DNA from: Pseudomonas graminis
Lineage (GTDB): Bacteria; Pseudomonadota; Gammaproteobacteria; Pseudomonadales; Pseudomonadaceae
NCBI RefSeq assembly: GCF_002093745.1
Contig: NZ_MTSB01000023.1
Coordinates: 3,855-67,854, forward strand
Length of the DNA: 64,000 nucleotides
Direction of reading: 5' to 3'
In this document: positions 16,092-24,493 of the stretch, in pieces
How positions within the stretch are numbered: position 1 is the first letter of the stretch
Layout of the letters: every line of letters begins with the position of its first letter
Program-made: the position numbers and the translations under genes
Notes under the pieces: generated by a model
What the model was told of the DNA's origin: nothing
What the model saw: the letters and a program-made list of their open reading frames with translations, nothing else
The model's database searches: none

Positions 16092-17222
16092 TCAAACAAA
16101 AAACCGTTCCTTCAACGGCACCAACGCCGCGCCAATGGCCGCCGCGTCCCCGTAGGTCTCACTCAGCAGTAACTGAGGCCTTGGCGGTGGCGAGTGATAA
16201 CGATGGGTACCCCAGAAGGTTGTCGCAGCGATGAGGCGTCTTCCTAACTCAGGCGGTAATTGCCCGCCAAACACCACAGCCTGTGGATCGAACAGCCCGG
16301 CCAGTGCATTGACCAGGCGATCCAGCGTTGGCTGGATTCGCTTTAGCCAGTTATCCACACCCGGCCAGTCGGGGTCGAAGCGCGCGCGCAGGTCTTCGAT
16401 GGAATCCACCTGTATGCCGTTCTGGTGCAATTCATCCAGCAGATAGCGCAAGGCCGGCCGGTTTATCGATTCTTCGTCGTTGTAAAGGGTGATCTCGCCT
16501 GCGTTGCCGTGGCTGCCGAAATACGGTTTGCCGTTAATGACCACGCCTGCGCCAAAACCGAAGTTGAACGACAGGTAAATGAAGTTGCTGGCCCAGGCGC
16601 CGACGCCCACCAGGCTTTCGCCGATGGCTGCGGTGGTGGCGTTGTTCTCCAGCCAGACCGGCATGCCGAAGCGTTCTTCGAGGACGGGTTGTAAATCCAT
16701 CAGTGACCAGTCGCGCAGCGGCTCGGGCGCGTTGACCTGACGGTTGTGCAGGAAAAACCCGGCGATGGCGAAGCCTATTCCGATCACCCTGTCCGCCTCG
16801 ATGCCATTGCGTTGCAGGATGCGCTCGATGGTTTTCTCCAGCGAATCCAGCGTGCTGTTGCGGCTTAACGGCGGCGTGCGCAAGGTGACTTGCTCCAGCA
16901 CGTTGCAGCCCAGGTCGGCGACGCAGACCACGGCCGAGTCCGTGTTGATCGAGACGCCGATGGCATAGACCGCCTCATTGACGAGTTCGATACGCGGACT
17001 GGGCTGGCCTCGGCCATTTTTCACGCGCTCGCCACTGCGCAGCAGTCCGCGGCTGATCAATTCTTCGATCAGCCGGTGAACCGACTGCTGCGCCAGGTCC
17101 ATTTCGGTCGAGACCGAAGCGCGAGTGATCGCGCCTCGCCGACGCAGGATATCCAGCAATTTGCGTTCATTGAGGCTCAACGGGGAGCGTGTGAGCGGCG
17201 GCGTTTGGAGGTCGAGAGGCAT
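16092..17222 (-). CDS. ROK-family transcriptional regulator
   Basis: A 376-residue protein. Residues ~15-75 are a winged helix-turn-helix (LNERKLLDILRRRGAITR, AQQSVHRLIEELISRGLL). The rest is a ROK (repressor, ORF, kinase) fold with YAIGVSINTDSAVVCVADLG in place of the ATP-binding motif, IGIGFAIAGFF, WLENNATTAAIGE and GSHGNAGEI. The DxGGT phosphate-binding signature and the ROK zinc cysteine cluster are degenerate, so it is a sugar-responsive regulator, not a sugar kinase. It is divergent from the phosphodiester ABC operon with 165 bases between starts, and is the obvious candidate regulator of that operon, responding to a sugar, polyol or its phosphate. Confidence 0.85.
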   Translation of the reverse strand: MPLDLQTPPLTRSPLSLNERKLLDILRRRGAITRASVSTEMDLAQQSVHRLIEELISRGLLRSGERVKNGRGQPSPRIELVNEAVYAIGVSINTDSAVVCVADLGCNVLEQVTLRTPPLSRNSTLDSLEKTIERILQRNGIEADRVIGIGFAIAGFFLHNRQVNAPEPLRDWSLMDLQPVLEERFGMPVWLENNATTAAIGESLVGVGAWASNFIYLSFNFGFGAGVVINGKPYFGSHGNAGEITLYNDEESINRPALRYLLDELHQNGIQVDSIEDLRARFDPDWPGVDNWLKRIQPTLDRLVNALAGLFDPQAVVFGGQLPPELGRRLIAATTFWGTHRYHSPPPRPQLLLSETYGDAAAIGAALVPLKERFFV

Positions 17223-17288
17223 GGAGTCAACACGTCAGAAGAGGATGAAAGCAGTCGGCGTGTGGAGCAGTGTATCGCTCGTCGTCGA

Positions 17289-17317
17289 TTGCACACTTCA
17301 ATCATGAAAATTTAATA
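17289..17317 (+). promoter_or_regulatory. Predicted sigma-70 promoter of the ABC operon
   Basis: TTGCAC (17289-17294), 17-base spacer, TTAATA (17312-17317), about 70 bases upstream of the first gene of the operon. The -10 lies inside the left arm of the long inverted repeat, as expected for repression by the divergent ROK regulator. Confidence 0.45.
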
Positions 17318-17361
17318 AAGGTCCCACAGGTCACAAATACTACACACAACCTGTATTAAAT
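17310..17361. promoter_or_regulatory. Long inverted repeat, candidate ROK operator
   Basis: Left arm ATTTAATAAAGGT (17310-17322) and right arm ACCTGTATTAAAT (17349-17361) are reverse complements with one mismatch in 13 positions, separated by 26 bases. They flank the predicted transcription start of the operon. The arms could be bound by one regulator with looping or by two dimers. Confidence 0.55.
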
Positions 17362-17387
17362 GGCATGCAGTTCTTGCGGGTGACCTC

Positions 17388-18704
17388 ATGCCTTTCCTTC
17401 ATAAATTGTTACCTGTGCTGGCGCTGCTGCCACTCGCCACACATGCCTTCGCCGCACCCGCCGAGTTCTGGTACAGCCATGGCGGAGCGGCCGGTAGCGC
17501 CATCGCCGACTTGTGCAAGCGCTTCAATGCGCAGCATGAGGAAGGTGACCGCCTGCAGTGCATCCGTCAGGGCACTTACGAACAGACACTGCAGAAAACC
17601 GTGGCGGCTTATCGCGCAGGCATTGGTCCCGCGCTGGTAGAGATTTACGACGTCGCCACGCCTGACATGTTGCTGGGCGGTGCCACACGGCCCGTCGAAA
17701 CCGTGATGGCCGATCAACAGCGAGCCTACTCGAGCGACACCTTTCTGCCAGCACTGCGCCACTATTACGCTGACGATCAAGGCGTTCTGGCCGCCCAGCC
17801 TTTTGCGGTCTCGACTGCCGTGCTTTATACCCATCGAAACGCGCTGGCAGCAGCAGGCATCAAACAGCCGCCCGCCACCTGGGAAGCATTTGCCACGGCG
17901 CTGCGTGCTCTGAAGAAAAACGGTCATGCCTGCCCTGTCGCCACCGCGTTCGCGCCGTGGATCTGGCTGGAGCAAACCAGTGCGGCGCAAGGTACGGATG
18001 TCGTGACGCCTGTCTACGGGACGGATCGCTACCAGTTCGACAAGGGCACGCACTTGCGACTCATGAATGACCTTGCGCAATGGACCGCCGAGGGCCTGGT
18101 TCGATACGAGGATTCGACCCGCAGCGGTCAGCAGGCGCTGGCGTTCGCCACTGACGACTGCGCGATGCTGCTGGACTCGACCGGGGCATGGAATGTCCTG
18201 CACAGCGAACTCGCGTCCGATATCGATGTGACTCCGTTGCCGGTCTACGCCCATACGATGCGCAAGGCCAATCTGCCTGGCGGGTCTTCACTGTGGGTGA
18301 TGCGCGGGCATACAGCGCGTGAGTACCGGCTGGTCTCGGAATTCCTGGCGTTCGCGCTGCTGCCTGAGAACCAACTGATGTTCAGCGCACGGACCGGCTA
18401 CTTGCCAGTCACTCAGGCCGCCGCTGCGACGTTGCAGTCCACGTCAAAGAAACCTTCGGCGATGACGGTCGGGCTGACGGTACTCGATGACATCGACGGT
18501 CAGCCGTCCGCCCCGTTGCGCTGCGGCTTCATCACGCTGATGCGCCTGATCTGGTCGCAAGAAATGGAAAACGCGCTGGCGGGCCGACAAAGCGTCGATC
18601 ATGCCCTGCGCCAGTCCACCTTGCGCGCCAATGAGCTGCTCGGCCTGTTCCAACAGATGCATCAGCCTCAGACCGGCCAACCGACAAACGAGGCGACCCC
18701 ATGA
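17388..18704 (+). CDS. Periplasmic substrate-binding protein, Ugp-like ABC importer
   Basis: A 438-residue extracytoplasmic solute-binding protein (family 1, UgpB type). The signal peptide is MPFLHKLLPVLALLPLATHAFA; the mature protein begins APAEFWYSHGG, matching UgpB-like proteins that bind glycerol-3-phosphate and glycerophosphodiesters (FWYSHGGAAGSAIADLCKRFNAQ). GGSSLWVMRGHTAREY is another shared segment. It is the first gene of the operon after the predicted operator; the next gene overlaps its stop (ATGA). The ligand is inferred from the phosphodiesterase encoded in the same operon. Confidence 0.88.
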   Translation: MPFLHKLLPVLALLPLATHAFAAPAEFWYSHGGAAGSAIADLCKRFNAQHEEGDRLQCIRQGTYEQTLQKTVAAYRAGIGPALVEIYDVATPDMLLGGATRPVETVMADQQRAYSSDTFLPALRHYYADDQGVLAAQPFAVSTAVLYTHRNALAAAGIKQPPATWEAFATALRALKKNGHACPVATAFAPWIWLEQTSAAQGTDVVTPVYGTDRYQFDKGTHLRLMNDLAQWTAEGLVRYEDSTRSGQQALAFATDDCAMLLDSTGAWNVLHSELASDIDVTPLPVYAHTMRKANLPGGSSLWVMRGHTAREYRLVSEFLAFALLPENQLMFSARTGYLPVTQAAAATLQSTSKKPSAMTVGLTVLDDIDGQPSAPLRCGFITLMRLIWSQEMENALAGRQSVDHALRQSTLRANELLGLFQQMHQPQTGQPTNEATP

Positions 18705-19594
18705 AGCCCCGCGCGCATTTTCCGCAGCCGCGTATGGCGCTGCTGTTTGCCCTGCCGCAACTGCTGGCGCTCGGGCTGTTTTTCTACTGGCCTGCGATTC
18801 AGGCACTCTGGTGGTCGTTTCATCTGGTACCACCCTTCGGCGGTCACGAAGTCTTTGTCGGCCTGAGCAATTACTGGCGTGTTCTGAAAGACCCCGGCGT
18901 CCTTGCGTCACTGGGCTCGACGCTGGTGTTCAGCCTGTCGAGCGTGGTGTTATCGATCCTCATCGCGCTGGTGCTTGCCTTGTGCCTTGAGCTGAAATTG
19001 CGCGGCAATGCCGTGTTTCGCAATCTGCTGATCTGGCCCTACGCCGTGTCAGGCGCAACCATCGGTATCGTCTTTCATGTACTGGCCAACCCGGTAATGG
19101 GCATTTTTGTTTGGCTCAACGCGATAGCGCCCGGTACTTGGGCGCCCTATGCCAACCCGATGCAGAGCCTGCTACTGTTGATCGTGGCCTACGCGTGGTG
19201 CCTGGTGCCGTTCAACTTTGTGATGCTGGTTGCGAGCCTGAAGTCGGTGCCAGACGACTACCTCGCCGCCGCAGCGCTGGACGGCGCCAGTCCGCTTCGA
19301 CGCATGCTGGATATCCAGTTGCCGTTGATCGCGCCGTATCTGTTGTTCGTGTTCGTTATCGATCTGCTGGAAAGCCTGTCCAACAGCTTTGGACTGGTCG
19401 ACACCCTCACCCACGGCGGGCCGGGCGATACCACTAATGTACTGGCCTACAAGATTTACACCGACGGCTTCATGGGGCTGGATCTGGCGGGCTCGTCCAC
19501 GCTTTCAGTGCTCATGCAACTGGCAGTCGTGGTATTGAGCGTGGCCCAGTTCAAACTCATGACCCGCCTCAAGCAGCGCGGGGTGAAAACATGA
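18701..19594 (+). CDS. ABC importer permease, UgpA/MalF-like
   Basis: A 297-residue inner-membrane permease with six predicted spans and the binding-protein-dependent transport (EAA) loop DDYLAAAALDGASPLRRMLDIQLPL, which contacts the ATPase. FFYWPAIQALWWSF near the N-terminus is typical of UgpA/sugar permease subunits. The start overlaps the previous stop in ATGA, and its own stop overlaps the next start the same way, so the transporter subunits are translated in a coupled fashion. Confidence 0.9.
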   Translation: MKPRAHFPQPRMALLFALPQLLALGLFFYWPAIQALWWSFHLVPPFGGHEVFVGLSNYWRVLKDPGVLASLGSTLVFSLSSVVLSILIALVLALCLELKLRGNAVFRNLLIWPYAVSGATIGIVFHVLANPVMGIFVWLNAIAPGTWAPYANPMQSLLLLIVAYAWCLVPFNFVMLVASLKSVPDDYLAAAALDGASPLRRMLDIQLPLIAPYLLFVFVIDLLESLSNSFGLVDTLTHGGPGDTTNVLAYKIYTDGFMGLDLAGSSTLSVLMQLAVVVLSVAQFKLMTRLKQRGVKT

Positions 19595-20484
19595 TCGAAC
19601 ACAACCGGCTGCTCAATGCGGGCGCTTACCTGTTACTCACCCTCGGGCTGATATTCGCGCTGGGGCCGCTGTATATGGCGGTCTGCTCGGCGACAGTCAG
19701 CAATTCTCAGTTGTTCAACCAAGGCCTGGCGGTGATACCCGGCGACCAACTGCTGGTGAACCTGCAGCAGGTGACACGGCGTCTGGACTTGCTGCGCTTG
19801 CTGGGCAACAGCCTGCTGGTTGCTACGCTGGTGGTAGTCGGCAAGCTGGTGCTGTCGGCGTTGACGGCTTTTGCGATGGTGTATTTTCGCAGCCGTTATA
19901 CCTCAGTGATTTTTTTCGCCGTACTGGGCGCGTTGTTGCTGCCGCTGGAGGTGCGCATCATCCCGACCTACGCCGTGGCGAGCGATCTTCTTGGCCCTGT
20001 GCGCGCCCTGGTGCAATGGCTGGGCATCCAGTGGCTGCCGATACCCACTATCAATTTGCTGGACAGCTACCCCGGCCTTGCCCTGCCGCTGATTGCCTCG
20101 GCCACCGGTACTTTTCTGTTCCGGCAGTTCTACCAGACATTGCCGGCCGAACTGGTCGAAGCCGCGCGCATGGACGGCGCCGGCCCGTGGCGATTTTTTA
20201 TCGACATCTTGCTGCCTCTGTCGAAGACCAACTTCGCGGCACTCGGCACGCTGGTGTTCATCGGGGCCTGGAAGGATTACCTGTGGCCGCTGGTCGCGAC
20301 CAATCGCGAGGTCATGCGCACGTTGGTGCTGGGTGTCGCCAGTTTTCTGCCGACCGACACCACACAAATTCCCGAATGGAACCTGCTGATGGCCGCCGCC
20401 GTGGTCAGCATGCTGCCGCCTCTTCTCGTCATTGCGTTCATGCAGCGATGGTTTGTCAAAGGCCTGATCGGAGTCGGTAAATGA
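19591..20484 (+). CDS. ABC importer permease, UgpE/MalG-like
   Basis: A 297-residue second permease subunit with six predicted spans. The EAA loop reads PAELVEAARMDGAGPWRFFIDILLPLSK, and the family hallmark GTLVFIGAWKDYLWPLV follows. It pairs with the preceding permease to form the transmembrane channel. The ATGA overlap on both sides shows tight coupling. Confidence 0.9.
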   Translation: MIEHNRLLNAGAYLLLTLGLIFALGPLYMAVCSATVSNSQLFNQGLAVIPGDQLLVNLQQVTRRLDLLRLLGNSLLVATLVVVGKLVLSALTAFAMVYFRSRYTSVIFFAVLGALLLPLEVRIIPTYAVASDLLGPVRALVQWLGIQWLPIPTINLLDSYPGLALPLIASATGTFLFRQFYQTLPAELVEAARMDGAGPWRFFIDILLPLSKTNFAALGTLVFIGAWKDYLWPLVATNREVMRTLVLGVASFLPTDTTQIPEWNLLMAAAVVSMLPPLLVIAFMQRWFVKGLIGVGK

Positions 20485-21587
20485 CCGCGCTTACCCCTAT
20501 TGCCTGCGCTCCGGACATTGTCCTCAAAGGCCTGCACAAAACCTACGGTGCCGGGCACATTCTTCAAGGCCTCGACCTGACGTTCAAAGCGGGCGAGCTG
20601 AGCGTCATCCTCGGCCCGTCCGGCTGCGGCAAGTCCACACTGCTGCGTCTGGTTGCCGGCCTGGAAGATGTCAGCCAAGGGCAGGTATTGATGGGTGGTC
20701 GGGATGTCACCCGACTGCCGCCCAAAGAGCGCCGCTGCGCAATGGTGTTCCAGAACTACGCGCTTTATCCGCACATGAACGTGGCCGAAAACATAGGCTA
20801 TGCGCTGAAGCTGGCCGGCGTTTCACGCAAGGAGCGCGAACAGCGTATCCAGGCATGTGCCGCGTCGCTGGGGCTGCAGGACCTGCTGCAACGCAAGCCC
20901 GGAGAACTGTCGGGCGGCCAGCGCCAGCGTGTTGCCATCGGACGGGCGCTGATCCGCAAACCGCCAGTGCTGCTGTTCGATGAGCCACTGTGCAATCTGG
21001 ACAGCGCCTTGCGTCATGAAATGCGCCTGTTGATCCGGCACCTGCATCAGCAGACCGGTGCCACGATCCTGTACGTCACGCACGATCAGACCGAAGCGAT
21101 GACGCTCGCTGATCGCGTGATGATTCTCAACCGGGGGCGCGTCGAGCAGGTGGGTACGCCGGCGGATATCTACGACCAGCCGGCCAGCACCTTTGTCGCC
21201 GGCTTCATCGGCACTCCGCCCATGAACCTGCTGCCCGTGCATTGCCTGGATGACAACGTGCTGATGCTCGCCGACGGACAACGCCTGCCCGTCAAACTCG
21301 GTTTTGCGACCAACCGCGTAGGCAAATGGCTGATCGGGCTGAGGCCTGAAACCTTCACGCTGAATCAGGAAGGTGTCACGGCGACGGTCGAGTCCTCGGA
21401 AAACCTGGGCAGTCACAGCCTGCTGTATTGCCAACTGGCCGGGACCCGTTGCGTTATCAGCCTTTCCGGACGCCAGCATCTGATGCCCGGCACTCAGGTT
21501 CGGCTGGCAATCCATCCCACGCCCCTGCTGTTCGATATCGAGAGTGGCCAACGCCAGCTCGTTTCCTTTTCCCAACCCGCCAAGTGA
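20481..21587 (+). CDS. ugpC: ABC importer ATPase, UgpC/MalK-like
   Basis: A 368-residue ATP-binding subunit. Walker A is GPSGCGKST at residues 45-53, followed by the Q-loop FQNYALYPHM, the ABC signature LSGGQRQRVAIGRAL and Walker B LLFDEPLCNLDSAL, then the switch His in VTHDQTEAM. The D-loop region has Cys where most relatives have Ser (PLSNLD to PLCNLD). The C-terminal third is an OB-type regulatory domain (TOBE) as in UgpC and MalK. It drives import by the two permeases. Confidence 0.9.
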   Translation: MTALTPIACAPDIVLKGLHKTYGAGHILQGLDLTFKAGELSVILGPSGCGKSTLLRLVAGLEDVSQGQVLMGGRDVTRLPPKERRCAMVFQNYALYPHMNVAENIGYALKLAGVSRKEREQRIQACAASLGLQDLLQRKPGELSGGQRQRVAIGRALIRKPPVLLFDEPLCNLDSALRHEMRLLIRHLHQQTGATILYVTHDQTEAMTLADRVMILNRGRVEQVGTPADIYDQPASTFVAGFIGTPPMNLLPVHCLDDNVLMLADGQRLPVKLGFATNRVGKWLIGLRPETFTLNQEGVTATVESSENLGSHSLLYCQLAGTRCVISLSGRQHLMPGTQVRLAIHPTPLLFDIESGQRQLVSFSQPAK

Positions 21588-21593
21588 CCGTCC

Positions 21594-22355
21594 ATGCCCA
21601 AACACGCTCCCCTCGTCCGCTCGTCGCTGATCGCTCACCGCGGTGCCAAGGCCTACGTGCCGGAAAATACTCTGCTGGCCCTTGAGAAAGCTGCGGAGTG
21701 CGGCGCTCAATGGGTCGAAATCGATGTGAAACTGACACGCGACGGTCAGCCCGTGGTCATTCATGACGACCTGCTGGACAGAACCACCAACGGGCGCGGT
21801 GCAGTAGTGCTGCAGGATCTGGACGCCCTCCGCAAACTGGACGCGGGCAGTTGGTTTGCCCCTGAATTCGCGGGCCTGCAAATCCCGACCTTCGAAGAGG
21901 TGGTGGCCTGCGCCTTGCGCCTGAACCTTGGGTTACAGGTTGAGCTCAAGCCGACCATTGGCGACGACGTCGAGACAGCAGAAGTCGTCATGCCGATCCT
22001 CAAACGACTGTGGCCGACCGACAACGACGCGTTATTCGTCTCCAGCTTTTCGGTGCGCTCACTCACCGCCGCGCGCCGCTTATGGGCCGACGTGCCGCTG
22101 GCCATCGCTTCGGTCCTCGCGCCTGCCGATCCGGTTGCCCTGCTCGCCGAATATGACTGCCGGATACTGCATGTACTTGACGACATGCTCGATGACCATC
22201 ACCTTGAGCGCCTGAAAAGCAGCGGCATCGAGTTTGCCGTTGCGACCATCAACAGCCCGGGACGTGCGCGCTACCTGCTTGAACACGGCGCACAGTCCAT
22301 CCTCAGCGATTACCCGGACCTGCTGAACCTGCCAAACGGAGGCTGTCTACAATGA
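21594..22355 (+). CDS. ugpQ: Glycerophosphodiester phosphodiesterase, UgpQ-like
   Basis: A 253-residue GDPD-family enzyme that hydrolyses glycerophosphodiesters to an alcohol and glycerol-3-phosphate. Catalytic and metal residues are visible: HRG at 15-17, PENT at 23-26, Glu42 and Asp44 in WVEIDVKL, and His57-Asp58 in VVIHDDLLDRTTNG. There is no signal peptide, so it acts in the cytoplasm on imported substrate, like E. coli UgpQ. It starts 6 bases after the ATPase stop, and its own stop overlaps the next gene. Confidence 0.9.
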   Translation: MPKHAPLVRSSLIAHRGAKAYVPENTLLALEKAAECGAQWVEIDVKLTRDGQPVVIHDDLLDRTTNGRGAVVLQDLDALRKLDAGSWFAPEFAGLQIPTFEEVVACALRLNLGLQVELKPTIGDDVETAEVVMPILKRLWPTDNDALFVSSFSVRSLTAARRLWADVPLAIASVLAPADPVALLAEYDCRILHVLDDMLDDHHLERLKSSGIEFAVATINSPGRARYLLEHGAQSILSDYPDLLNLPNGGCLQ

Positions 22356-23095
22356 ACAACCGACTCAGCGTCGCCATGCAAGCCGTAGAAAAGGCCACCG
22401 GCCTGGCCATGTCTTATTTCAACGATCGCCACACGCTCGACGTCACCACCAAAAACCCGCAAGACCTTGTCTCCCGCGCTGACTTTGAAGTTGAACAACT
22501 GCTTCGCGCCGAACTCAGCAAACACTTCCCCGACGACGCCATCCTCGGCGAAGAAATGGGCGGTGGATTCATCACTGACGGTTGGGTCATTGACCCTATC
22601 GACGGCACCGGCAATTACCTGCGCGGCACACCGCTGTGGGGCATTGCCGTCGCGTACATGTCAGCAGGCGTGCCCGAAATCGGCGTCGTCGCCTACCCGG
22701 CGTTGGGTTACACGCTGGCAGCCCGCACCGGCGATGGCTTGCTGCGCAACGGCGTCCCTTTTGTCCGTCCGCAACCGCCAGAACACCTGCGCATCGCTGG
22801 CGTGGGCGAAAATACCCGCTGGGACGCCGAAGAACTGGGCAAATTACAACTGAGCCTTCGCCAGCAAGGCTGGGGCCTCGCAGGCTACCGCTGTGCAACC
22901 ATCGGCCTGGCCTTCGCCGCGCTGGGGCAAACGGACGGGTACATGGAGAAATTCACCAGCCTGTGGGACATCGCAGCGGGTGCAGTGATTTGCCGGGAAG
23001 CCGGGTTGCTGTGTGAAATTGAGGGTGAGCAGAAGCAAGGGTCGATGACCGTGATGGTCGGTGGCGAGGAATTGATGAAGATTTTTGCGGGATGA
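22352..23095 (+). CDS. Inositol monophosphatase-family phosphatase
   Basis: A 247-residue member of the Mg-dependent, Li-sensitive phosphatase superfamily (inositol monophosphatase/fructose-1,6-bisphosphatase type). The metal site is intact: ILGEEMGGG (Glu67), WVIDPIDGTGNY (Asp81, Asp84) and SLWDIAAGAVICREAG near the C-terminus. It is translationally coupled to the phosphodiesterase (ATGA overlap) and is the last gene of the operon. With a GDPD upstream, an inositol phosphate released from glycerophosphoinositol is an attractive substrate; sugar or nucleotide phosphates are alternatives. Confidence 0.82.
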   Translation: MNNRLSVAMQAVEKATGLAMSYFNDRHTLDVTTKNPQDLVSRADFEVEQLLRAELSKHFPDDAILGEEMGGGFITDGWVIDPIDGTGNYLRGTPLWGIAVAYMSAGVPEIGVVAYPALGYTLAARTGDGLLRNGVPFVRPQPPEHLRIAGVGENTRWDAEELGKLQLSLRQQGWGLAGYRCATIGLAFAALGQTDGYMEKFTSLWDIAAGAVICREAGLLCEIEGEQKQGSMTVMVGGEELMKIFAG

Positions 23096-23145
23096 TCAAG
23101 CAGAGCGCGCATCAGGCCCAATGAAGGTTTGCAGGTATTTGCGCG

Positions 23146-23188
23146 GCCAAGGGTTCGATAAAGCAAACGTGCTATCGAACCCCTTGGC
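23146..23188. terminator. Long hairpin between converging genes
   Basis: GCCAAGGGTTCGATA (23146-23160) pairs with TATCGAACCCCTTGGC (23173-23188) with one bulged C. It lies between the phosphatase stop (23095) and the desaturase stop (23215). There is no T-run on either side, so it may stabilise 3' ends rather than end transcription on its own. Confidence 0.5.
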
Positions 23189-23214
23189 GTGTACCTGACA
23201 GGGCAATAACTGCA

Positions 23215-24249
23215 CTACGGCTTTTCTCCAACGCCCCATCGGTTCGCACGAAAGAATGACGCAACATCGTTGAACCTGACGCCCATTTCCCGCATCGCCC
23301 GATGCGCGTGCCTGGCGGTCAGTTGCCGAACATAAAACGGTTCGCCGACAACAAAGTGATGGATCCCGTGAGTCGACCCAAAGTTGACACAAAATAACTG
23401 CAGCGGCCAAAACCAAGGGGTATTCAAGACCTGCGTCTGAGTGATCACGTTGTGATGATCAACATCGCCATAATAATGAATATTTGAAGTAATAAAATGA
23501 AGACAAAAGCTTCTCAGCACATTGGGCGCAATGAGCACAACGACCAGCGTGTTCATTACCGTTACCCATTCACTCAGCCCCTGCGCGGCGGCAAACAACC
23601 CCGCCGCGCCATTGAAGTAGTCCACGGTATGAAACGCCAGAAAAACATACCATATGCTCCAGCTCAACACGGTAAGCGGAACATAGGCCTTGGCACCGGC
23701 AAGCAACAGGTTGATCTTGTTTTGCCAGCCCGTTTCACGCGCGATCATCACGCTGGTTGAAAGCATCAAGTCGCAGATCATGAAAAATCGCAAGACACCC
23801 CACGGGGTGCCATTGGACAGCGTACGCTCTTCCAGATCAGCTTCAGTGCCGGAAAATTTATGGTGGTTGAAATGGTGCTGGCGCCGAACCCACGGGTTGA
23901 TCGTCGTGGGCCTGGCGAGCCAGGCCAACCCGAGCATCAGGTTATGAACGATACGATTCTTACGAAAATACATGTAGTGAATCAGGTCGTGCTCCAGCTC
24001 GTGAGTCAATGAGGCAAAGAAAGCATTTGCCAGAACGCACACCCACCAGGGAATCACCTGCTGGATATAAAGAACCGCGCTGACGGTCATCCCCAGCAAG
24101 GCGAAACAGAGGATGCCTGCACCCAATGCATTTTGCATTTCTAGAACAGGATGGTTTTTTCTAAGTTCAACTGACGCCGCTTTTATTACTTTTTGAATAT
24201 AGGCTGTTTTTGCTGCCGGGGTGGCAGTAACGCAGTCCAACGAGTCCAT
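23215..24249 (-). CDS. Membrane fatty acid desaturase
   Basis: A 344-residue integral membrane di-iron enzyme. The three histidine boxes are present: HELEHD at residues 83-88, HHFNHH at 125-130 and HGIHH at 294-298; HTVD and GDVDHHN at about 262-268 may give further ligands. Hydrophobic spans lie around 42-80, 185-208 and 225-250. It introduces a double bond into an acyl chain, adjusting membrane fluidity; chain position cannot be told. AAGGAG is 6 bases before the ATG at 24247-24249. This Shine-Dalgarno is inside a strong hairpin (see the next entry). It is divergent from a small hypothetical gene. Confidence 0.85.
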   Translation of the reverse strand: MDSLDCVTATPAAKTAYIQKVIKAASVELRKNHPVLEMQNALGAGILCFALLGMTVSAVLYIQQVIPWWVCVLANAFFASLTHELEHDLIHYMYFRKNRIVHNLMLGLAWLARPTTINPWVRRQHHFNHHKFSGTEADLEERTLSNGTPWGVLRFFMICDLMLSTSVMIARETGWQNKINLLLAGAKAYVPLTVLSWSIWYVFLAFHTVDYFNGAAGLFAAAQGLSEWVTVMNTLVVVLIAPNVLRSFCLHFITSNIHYYGDVDHHNVITQTQVLNTPWFWPLQLFCVNFGSTHGIHHFVVGEPFYVRQLTARHAHRAMREMGVRFNDVASFFRANRWGVGEKP

Positions 24250-24285
24250 GTCAGCTCCTTCGCTCCCTGCCAGTGGGGAGCTGAC
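24250..24285 (-). promoter_or_regulatory. Shine-Dalgarno-sequestering hairpin in the desaturase leader
   Basis: Read on the minus strand, GTCAGCTCC (complement of 24277-24285) can pair perfectly with GGAGCTGAC (complement of 24250-24258), which contains the Shine-Dalgarno and ends next to the ATG. A competing stem, GCTCCC (complement of 24276-24281) with GGGAGC (complement of 24262-24267), uses part of the same upstream arm and would leave the Shine-Dalgarno free. Two mutually exclusive structures of this kind suggest translational control. Confidence 0.55.
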
Positions 24286-24393
24286 GTGAAGACTAGACCG
24301 ATGATTTTTAATCGAGAAATACTTGTTTGGAATAAAGCACGCGGTGTCACGAGAGCGCTTGAAAAAACAACCTTAACGTCATGTCCGAGACAT

Positions 24394-24423
24394 CGGTTTA
24401 GCACCGTTGACGCAGTTAAACCG
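24394..24423. promoter_or_regulatory. Dyad between the desaturase and the small gene
   Basis: CGGTTTA (24394-24400) and TAAACCG (24417-24423) form an inverted repeat with a 16-base spacer in the divergent promoter region. A shorter dyad ATGTC-CGA-GACAT sits just before it (24381-24393). No known operator matches; they are possible regulator sites for either gene. Confidence 0.35.
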
Positions 24424-24493
24424 TCATTACCGGGAACGACCCACTGCGCCCGCACGTCAGACCTGCATCGACTCACTGAAAAGGTACAGCGCA

